Shown here: positions 50,928-60,400 of the stretch, piece by piece
How positions within the stretch are numbered: the first letter of the stretch is position 1
Layout of the letters: each line of letters opens with the position of its first letter
NCBI RefSeq assembly: GCF_022605725.1
Contig: NC_065552.1
Coordinates: forward strand, 31,445,879-31,509,878
Reading direction: 5' to 3'
DNA: 64,000 nucleotides
Source: Anthonomus grandis grandis
Lineage: Eukaryota; Arthropoda; Insecta; Coleoptera; Curculionidae
The notes under the pieces: generated by a model
Databases searched by the model: none
Seen by the model: only the letters and a program-made list of their open reading frames with translations
What the model was told of the DNA's origin: nothing
Position numbers and translations under genes: made by a program

Positions 50928-53280
50928 TAAAAACTGTAAGGTTTACTATATAAATAATGACCCTTACTACTGTACGTTTATTTATAGGTACTGAAGGTTT
51001 GTACTTCTCCGATTTTTCCCCCGAGTTAAGAGCCTCCTAGGTGAGCTCCGATGGTGATGTGGTTTTTCGCTTTCGGTGAATAACCCCTTTCGAATATCCT
51101 TTTTTAAGTATATGGAATATATTTTACTAACATAAAATGCTTTTAAACAAAAATATATAATGCTCAAAATGGATACAGTCATATGTGTGTACTGATCCGG
51201 CCAGTTTAGGGGGGCAAAAACAAGAGTAAATCTAGTCAAAAAATCAAAGCAGTACATACACTACGTGAACAAGCGAGTTACCTCTGATTAAATGTAAAGA
51301 AAACCCAAGCTAGACTGGTGTTGTGATGTATTATAAAATAGCTTTAAGCGAGTATTTATTTAAAGATGGACTTCATTCACTCATTCATTTGCACGTTCTA
51401 TGTGTCTGTCTGTCGGCTAGAGCTTTAACTATACATCATTATATATATATACTTTCAGTTACCGCGCGCGCTTTCTCGTCATTGTTACTAACATATTTTG
51501 ATTTTATATATAAGATAATTAGAGTATATTATATAATTATAGGCTAGAAAATGGCTACTGTAATTGGCTTCCTAACTTTTTTTTTCCGTAAACAAATTTT
51601 ATTGCTTTGGTTGGCTCCAAGGGTTTTGATTTATAAGTTTGGCTGCTTCTGTTTATCAATTTTTGGGTAACCTTTACTATTTTATTTATTCTTATTGTCG
51701 ATCCATGTTGATTTATTTTTCGCCTATTTTAGATATTGTGTACCTACTCAGTATTTTTTAGCCTTTTTCTATTTCATCCCGACGAACCCTTAACGCATAA
51801 AGTTCGTCGCAAAATTATCACATTTAAAAATCAACCAAAGCAAACGTATTAACCTAACGTATATTTCCTCTAATTTGACCTATATTATCATAGTATAGTA
51901 CAATTGCTGCGTTTGGCTTAAAACCCGAACCTGGCTCCTAAAAAGTATTATTACAAAAAAATTATATAATTTAAAAAATTACAATAAAACGATAATAAAT
52001 TACACACAATATAACTAATGCTTAAAAAATAGACATAAGTTATGACTTTTACTTTTTTTAATAATATGATTTTCAAGTGTTTAAAAAAAAGTCTATATCT
52101 TTCAACACTGTTGCTTAAATTACTAACAAAACTACTTGGGTTTGGTGGTTGGGTCTGCACTTAGTTTAAATACAGAATTTGTATAAAGAAAACATTCCAA
52201 ATACTCTAAATATTATTTAAAACCTTAAATTATGATATTTACCCCCACATAAAACTTACCTTCCGTCAAAGTGGTCTTAGAGTCTCATTTTTATTGGTTA
52301 ATCACATCCTAATCCTTGCATGCTAACATGTTTCAGACCTAGTTTAACTTAATCGTCACTGGTAAAACTGAGGTTTAGGGCTGCTTTTCACCCTTCCTTG
52401 CATGCTAACATGGTTTTGATATCATAATATGGGGTGATTGATTCTGTATTTTAACTTGACTGGGTTTTACTAGAAATTTTTGGTAATTTCTATGTAAACG
52501 GGCACTTTTTAGCACTGGCACAGTAGATATGCTACTCTTATTTGAAGAATGAGGGTAGGATGGGTTGTGTGCTCCAAGTATTAAAATAATACCTAGGATC
52601 CACCATTATAGCCCTAGTATCTCTATCTTTATTTCTTCACTAATTTTTTCATAGAAGCACCTACTAACATCCCTTTTTACTAACATTTACCTAACTAAGC
52701 TTCGGTGTTGGATTTTTTTCACTTTTTATTAACGCAAACTTTCGTAAATGATTACAGATACTTCTTACTAAACAAAATTGAGGGGAAGCATAATACCTGC
52801 AGTATAGTAAGAGTGTTAGATATTATTTGCCTTTTATATGTATATATTGAAATAACCATTTATTTGGGTGTTTTTCCCTTAAAATAACAGGATTTGCATT
52901 ATATTCAAATATATTATTCGATCGATCGATGATTTACGCGAATAATAACGATCGAGTTGTGATTCCAAACCTAACTTTAAGTTTTTTTTTTATACATGTA
53001 TACATTATTATTTCTGTATTTGTTAAGATATTTGTTTGTGCCATATTGACTTCGTCAAATTTCTTTTTTTTTTGTTGCTGGATAGCGTTTTATTTACATT
53101 TGTATATTTACTTTACTACGTACTATTTTTTAGTTTTAAATCGTAATGATTATTAGCAAATAAAGCGTAATGATTACTAAACAGATTAAGTTTTTTATTG
53201 CAACTTAGAGAAGCAAGAAAATTAAGTTATTCCGATATTTAAAAAATCTTTCATTTCTCTTATTAAGTTAAATGGTTACC
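50928..53280. other. RUSC 3' region and gap between convergent genes
   Basis: AT-rich, with the RUSC 3' UTR at its start. An AATAAA at 53159-53164 is a candidate poly(A) signal, which would imply a 2.2-kb UTR. A possible small 3'-UTR intron (GTAAGG at 50936 to TTTATAG at 50988) is visible. No further gene. Confidence 0.4.
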
Positions 53281-53284
53281 GTTT

Positions 53285-53760
53285 AAAAATTGCTCAAAAT
53301 TGTCGCCATTTGTTCGATTAACACACAATCCTGTTCGGCGAATCCACGACTCTTTAAAGCTTTGAAAATAAAATACTGGTGATTAAATCACAACAATTTT
53401 TAATGCGCTCTTGAAGTTCTCGCAGAGTATTTACTACACCATCATGATACACCAACTCTTTCCAATAGCCTCACAGCAAAAAAACACAAGGCGTTAAATC
53501 TGGGGAGCTAGAGGGCCAAGAAATGGGTCCGTGAAATTTTTGTCTGAAATGTGATGGAACCCCATCATGTTGGAACCACATATTCTGTTTCACATTTAAA
53601 GGAATATCTTCTAATAACTGTAGCAGATTGTGTCGAAGAAAATGTAAAGAAATTTCACCGGTCAGTCGACGTGGAAAAATTCCTTCTCCAATTGAACTAA
53701 TCCAGAAATTCAGGTAAGTGCCATGCTTTCCATAAGGTCATAATCTTTCTTCATACGTCT
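53285..53760 (-). pseudogene. Mariner-like transposase fragment
   Basis: - strand: FPRRLTGEISLHFLRHNLLQ, PLNVKQNMWFQHDGVPSHFR (second Asp) and GPISWPSSSPDLTP at about 53500, then YHDGVVNTLRELQERIKN. The N-terminal half and TIRs are lost. Lies between the 3' ends of RUSC and Nipped-A. Confidence 0.8.
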
Positions 53761-54347
53761 GCAAGTATAGGGACTTATTATTATAATTTCAGTAATATTT
53801 GCTTCAAAATGTCACTACGACTTACGCACGGTCTTTTTCTAAATTCTTATTTTTTATAGTTTAGTTCTAGTATATAGTTTTTGATGATCATCACATTTAC
53901 ATGCAAATGAATCCATGCGAAAGTATTAAAAGAATTTTTGTAACAAATTTAAACAAAAAAATGTATTCAATTTAAGACACAATTACAAAAGAAAAATTAA
54001 TTATATAAATCAAACATCGCGACATGATCAGTCAATGTACATAAAATATTTACTTTAAGCGTACATTATATAAATAACTATATTCGTGTAAATATAATTA
54101 ATTTTTAACAGCAAAATACGAAACCAATAATCAATCAATTACAAATAAAGGCAAAAAGAGCCGACAATACTCGTTTCTTGTTCTTCCTTAAACCTACACT
54201 ATTTACAATTTTAGAATTGAACGCTATAATAATACAGTAGTAATACCCAATAGAGAATTGAATCACTATTACAACCCTAATATAGTCTATTTGCAGGAAA
54301 AAATAAATAATGTCTTATACATGTACAACATTACACCATGTAACATA

Positions 54348-54425
54348 TTACAACCATGGATGCCACGCTGGATCCATGCGACAGAGATTGTCCCAGCTGC
54401 TTGCTGCCGTTACCAAAGTTGCCAC
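54348..54425 (-). CDS. Nipped-A: Nipped-A terminal exon, FATC tail
   Basis: Encodes VATLVTAASSWDNLCRMDPA then WHPWL and TAA (54350-54348). The acceptor is GTTTTAG. MDP-WHPWL is the near-invariant end of TRRAP/Tra1 FATC domains, so this is the true end of the protein. Confidence 0.97.
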   Translation of the reverse strand: MATLVTAASSWDNLCRMDPAWHPWL

Positions 54426-57400
54426 CTAAAACAAACCCATTTTTTAATCATTTATAGTGCTTGATATCATCATTACGATACGAAAATTTCTTTTTCGCGT
54501 TAAATAGAGAGTAACTTCGATATCAAGTTTGTGTTATCACACGGTGTAATTGCTTCTTCAAGAAATTGAAAAACAATCACTTCAAAAATATAGCCGACGG
54601 CAACTTAGTGGGACACCCGGTACAAAGAGTTAACCCATTTTGAGGAGAATAATTCCTCATTTCATAGGTATTCAAGAACGCTTGCAAGTACTTCGATACG
54701 AGATTCTATATATTATTATATGCATAATTCTTTAAAAACAATATCTAGCAATAGTTTGTGCGTCAAATTAAAAACTTTGTTGCTATTTGATGTTTGTTAT
54801 TCCGGCACTATTGTACTGATTTTGCGCAAGAAAAAAATGGATAGATGGATTTGGGTAGTTTCACTAATTTACCTTTCACGTAATCGAAAAAGAGATGGTT
54901 TCAGTGCAGTTTAGCTACAATTTTTTTACAAAGTCGCATTGAGCGTAAATAAAATATGCTACTAGATGTATCGAAGTTTCAGTTGAGAAAACATAAAATT
55001 ATCCCTGTATACAAAAAATATGATGAAAATCTTATTCGAGAATTATCGTCCTCTAACAATAATTAATCATTTTTCTAAATGTTTCAGACGAGTACTGCAT
55101 TCTGCTTTATATCGCTTAATGAACAATCTGATTAATACTAGATAGCATGGCTTTGTGAAAGGTAGATCTACAACAACAAGCCTGGAATTTAATTCGCAAT
55201 CAATAAACGCTAATTAACAATTTGACGTAATCTATACCGACTTTATCAAATAAAAATTTACTACATTTTAATTATTGTTAAATAGCAGTCAGATTATAAT
55301 CGTGTCTTTCAATGGATCTATAAAACACTAAAGAGTAAAGGAAACAGTTAAAAGCTAGCTTAATATATAATAAACAAACGAGTCAATTTACCTTACTATC
55401 AGTTCCATCAAACTGCGCCAGACTATTCAACCTACTCGATATCGAATTAATCGCTTTATTGACCATATTAATAATCTGTTCTGCTTCAGACATTTTTTCT
55501 TGGGTGTTCACATTTACATCTTCAGATTTTTTTGTCACTTTTGACAGCACCATTTCATCGCGAAGAATCGGCTTTAATATACTTAAAACCTTACCAAAAA
55601 AAGACATATTTAAATATCCATATTTTATACTGTAACTATTTTTTTTGGAGTATCCTTACCTTAAAATTAGGATAAACGAAACAACGTGCTGTGGCAATAA
55701 TTGAAGCGGTCAGCGGCCCAGTTATTCCGATACTGGCCAAATATTCGATTATGTTGGGTGTTAGTCTAAACGGTACGGGTCTTGTTTGGTCTAATTCACC
55801 TAAAAATTATATTTAGTTACATATAAATGAACTTATATTACATATAAATACAGGTTTACTTTTAATACGAATTCGAGGCACACCGTTACGTATACCGAGT
55901 GACACAGGAAATTGTATTTGGAGGTCACGGATTTAAGAAGTCTTTTGTGAAAAATCCAACAAAAAAAAAAAAAGATGTAAATTTAAAAAATATATTATTT
56001 GTAACTCTAGATGTTACAAATCTACAATGTGTTTTACTAAAAATAAATAAATAGTTATATTTAAAAACATTTTTACTGTGAAAATTGTTCCCATTTGCTA
56101 ATGCATGAATAGCAATTACATATCGGATAGCGGTTCTCTTACGCATACAAGGTAACATTTTAACATCATATTTTCGACATGCGTAAAAGGCATTTTACTA
56201 ATTTAGATTTCATAAACCGTGCTAAGGTGTAACTGTCAGTATTGATTTATTTTATTAAATCTCTATGGCTATTATCATTTTATTATTCAAATATTGTTTT
56301 ATTTGTTTTGCTTTCAAAAAGTTTAAAACCAACTTGCCTAAATTTGGTAAAATAACTATTATCGCTATAATTTTGATATTTTTAGGTTTGGAATATTGGT
56401 GTAAATAAACTTTTTTTAAAGAAAATTATTATCTTTTGATTGATGTTAAAATATACAGGGGATTCCATTTAACAAAAGTAAATTTTTCACATTTTCACAA
56501 AAACGCAATTTTGAATTTTTTTCTATTTTCACCATTTTAATCAACAGAAAAAAATGCTGTTTTAGTTTGCTAATTTAACCTATTTAATCGGGGGTATCAT
56601 AATAAAATATAATAGAGGTCCTAATATTTTAATGGGAGATTCCTGTTCACATGAATTCGATGAGATTATTTTAATTACAATCTAAATTTAAAAAAACTTA
56701 CCAGTTCCATCATCAACATCAAACTTAAAATACGATATGTTCATCAATCCTGAATCCTGATGCAAATACATCATGTCCGGATTCAGCCTCGTTAAATGAA
56801 AAACATATTCAGCAAAGCACGCCAAAGCCAACTGAAGAGTAAACTATGAAAAAAAATAATAAAATTTAAAGAAAACAAGCTAGTGTAGTCGCACTTACGA
56901 TTTTCCTAAAATGCCAATAATCGGTGGCTGAGGGGAATGTTTCGGTGGCCCAACTTTTCAGAACCGTTCTAGGCACCATTTTGTCTTGGACACTTTTGAA
57001 AATATCTCGGTATATTTGGTGGCTCGCTTTTACGCCCTTACTTTGCACCGAAGCTAATCTTTCGTAGTAATATTGAATTGGATCATCGTGTTCTATACCT
57101 AAAGGAAAAAAATACAACGATAATTTTATTGGAAAGTTATTTTAAAATGCCTTTTTAATGAATAAATTGAACTATAAAAATTACCCTGAATAATTATTTA
57201 AATTTTACCCTATTAAATCATACCTTGTTTTCCTAATTTAGCACATCTTTTCTTGAATACATCAAGATATGAGATCGAAGCAGGATTATCCTCGACTAGT
57301 CGAATTTGTTGGGAGACAGCCACGACCCTTGGTACTGTGAAGTGTAAAAACCTTCTGGATGTTTCCTAGAGAGAAATATTTAGTTAGGAAAGATTTTGGA

Positions 57401-60400
57401 ATATACATTATACAGGTCCCCAGGTACACAATTGGAACATTTTTATAGTTTTGGCATTTTCGGATATATTTGCTTCGACATATATTTATACCTTCGACAT
57501 GTCAAATTCATTACTTTGAGAAGAATATCCGATAGATTCTACGTGAAAATTATTTTATATATTAAAAGCACGTATAACGTCCATGTCCATGCATATATTA
57601 GGTATGTATATTATGTCCTGTACCTAATTAAAATGATATTAAGACATTTTTGATTTTATGTAAAACACTACGTTTAGCTTGATAAAAAATCAGCGTTTTG
57701 TACTATACATTTTTACTATTAAATTTCAGTTTTATTTCCTATAAAAGGATATTGACTATAGTAGTATTTATATTAATTTTGGCAAATTGTAATACAGGTT
57801 GAATTGTAATACAGAAAGAAGCACCAAAATATAATTAAAAAATATTAAATTTTTTTACAAATTAGAATCCGCTATATTTATTTTGGATTAAATATAAAGT
57901 AAGTTAGCATTCTGTTAAAATTCTAGAAATTAGCAGAAGAATCTTATTGGGTATATAGGTTCCTATATACCCAATATAGGAACAGAACAATATATAGGCT
58001 CAGGTCCCTACTAAGTCGATGTTAAGTTTAAGTTTATAGTTGTGATTTAAGTACGCTAAATAATCAATAAGTGAATAAAAGTTTAGTGTTTAAGTGTGCT
58101 TATTTATTGAACCCATGGAAAATCCGTAACAATAATTTAGATAATAAATGCAGAGCCGCTTAAATTAAACAAAAAAATTAAAATTGTTTTTCTTACATCA
58201 CAAATATGTTTCGCTTCCTGGACAAACGATATTAAATTTACGAAAAATTTTAATCTGAATTACTGAACTGCTAAGGGCTATTATTAAATTTAGCTGTAAC
58301 TAAATCTGCAGTATTGTACTGAAACTTTATTATATTTCTCTGAGCGTCTCTGTATGTGTCGCAATAACGGAACACTCATTTCCAAAATTGAGTTTTCAGA
58401 AATACAAGGTTATCTATTGAAAAACAGTATAGGAAAAGTTATGATTTTTTGACGACCTGCAAACGTAAAATTTAAAATATCTGAAAAACTAGAAAACGTA
58501 CTTAGGGCCCTATACAAAAAATGTGTTAAGATTTTCACGTTGTAGAATCTAAAATCTAGGGTGTTATAATGGATTTTTATCCAATCTATCTATTGAAAGT
58601 AACTTGTTAATTAAGTACCTAAAATAATAACCTAAATAACCTTGACCATCGTATTCAAATTGATGCCATTTATAGTATTTTAGTAAGGGGTTTGATAAGG
58701 TAGATTTCTCCATAATACTAATATAAACCATCTAAAATTGGTGTGTGAGGTTCTATATTAAGATGGGTTACCTTATATTTACTAATCGCAAGTTTATGGT
58801 TCTTTAAAAATATCTGGAGTACATCAAGGACCATATTGGTTCTCAAGAATCCCAATTACAATTATTTTATCATTAGCTCAAGAGAGTGCAAGAAGTGAGA
58901 GACTCGGTATAATCTTTGACAATCAATTTTTATTTGATAGAAAAGGCAATCACTTGGTTCCAAAATGCTTAGAAATGCTCGGATTTATTAATAGATAATC
59001 TAGGTACTTCAAAAATCTAAATTACACAAAATTTAGATAATATAGAAGATCTAAAAATTCATTTTAAAATATTCTCAAAAAAGTCTAAGAGGACACTAGC
59101 GCATATTATATATTTTCAAAAAAATAGAATCTATTAAATAATATGATTGATTCTTCTGTGTTGCTGTATTCATTGTATCATACTGTTCAACGTTTTACCT
59201 AGACAGCTTAAGTACAGTTATCTTTTCCATGTACCATTTTCAGTTGCGGAATGCTAAGGTTTGATAATACTAACAGTACTAAACAAAATAGATTTCTTTT
59301 TAGTTTTGTTGGTGCTTTAATATTGTACTTGCTAAAAGAATATCATTTTTATTTTTTTTACAAGTAAAATACAGTAAGTTAGTTTGTTAAATAGTGGTTA
59401 CTGAAGTGGATTTATCTGGCTATGTCCCAAATAAATAAATAATAAAATCCCTTGATTCAGTTTCCGGATGATCTAATAAATTTGCTTGAAAGACTTACCT
59501 TTTGCTTTCCTAAGAACATATTCATCATTCTCAACATTTGCAAAACTCTTTCCTCCCGTCTCGCATCTGCCAAACCAGAACCATTTACCACTAGGTACGG
59601 GTAAATTTTGCCATTATGACCCCTTAAATCGAAAATAAAAATTAAAACCCAAAATGTGGATAATAATTTTTTTTTTACCTAATATAGAGCCGTCGGGCAG
59701 CAGCATTATGCTTCTGTACCACGTCCACCCTGGGCATAAATCTAGAGATTCTCACAAAATAGTGGTTGTGCTTTGGTAACAAAAATTCGCCCGGTAATTC
59801 AACTTCCGCTGTTTTAAGCGTGAAATTTGATAAAAATCTACATTTCTCTTCTATTAAAAATGATCTAGAATAAAATGTTACTTGTAAAAAATTAAACTAG
59901 TATTCATAGACTTAAAGCCTTACTGTAGCATCATTTTGGATCGGTTATCAAGGATTTTAATCCACTTTTTAAGCTTAAAAATCAACGTGTGCAGCCGCAT
60001 TGAATTCGACTGAGAAAAGTCAAAGTCTTTTTTGAATTCTTCCTTCATTTCTTTAAAAACGGGATCTTGGTAAGTCGCTTCAGCCCTCCTACAGGATAGA
60101 TATGATTAATATGTCAGAAGTAAATCTATTTGGCAAATATTACCTAGCAAGGCTTTCGGATGCCGCCGAATTAAAAGTGGCGGTTTTTACCGAACTGGAA
60201 ATATTTTCCACACCGATACCAAAAGTCGACATCAATTTTTTCACGAAATTTAATATATGCGGTGTGATTTTGGCTTCGTTTACCGACTCACGATTTTCGA
60301 AGGCTATGGCATAGCATTTCGTTAAACCTTGACGTAACTGACGTAAAACCTATAAGAAAATATGATCAAGTAGTAAAGATATTAAAATTTCATAGGTAAA

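Noticed and set aside
51323..53156. ORFs 51323-51547, 52705-52887 and 52929-53156 as genes
   Set aside because: Hydrophobic low-complexity translations in the 3' flank of RUSC without conserved motifs.
55383..55607. Independent small gene starting MSFFGKVL
   Set aside because: The MSFFGK part is the intron/acceptor reading through; homology and phase make this an internal Nipped-A exon starting at 55589.
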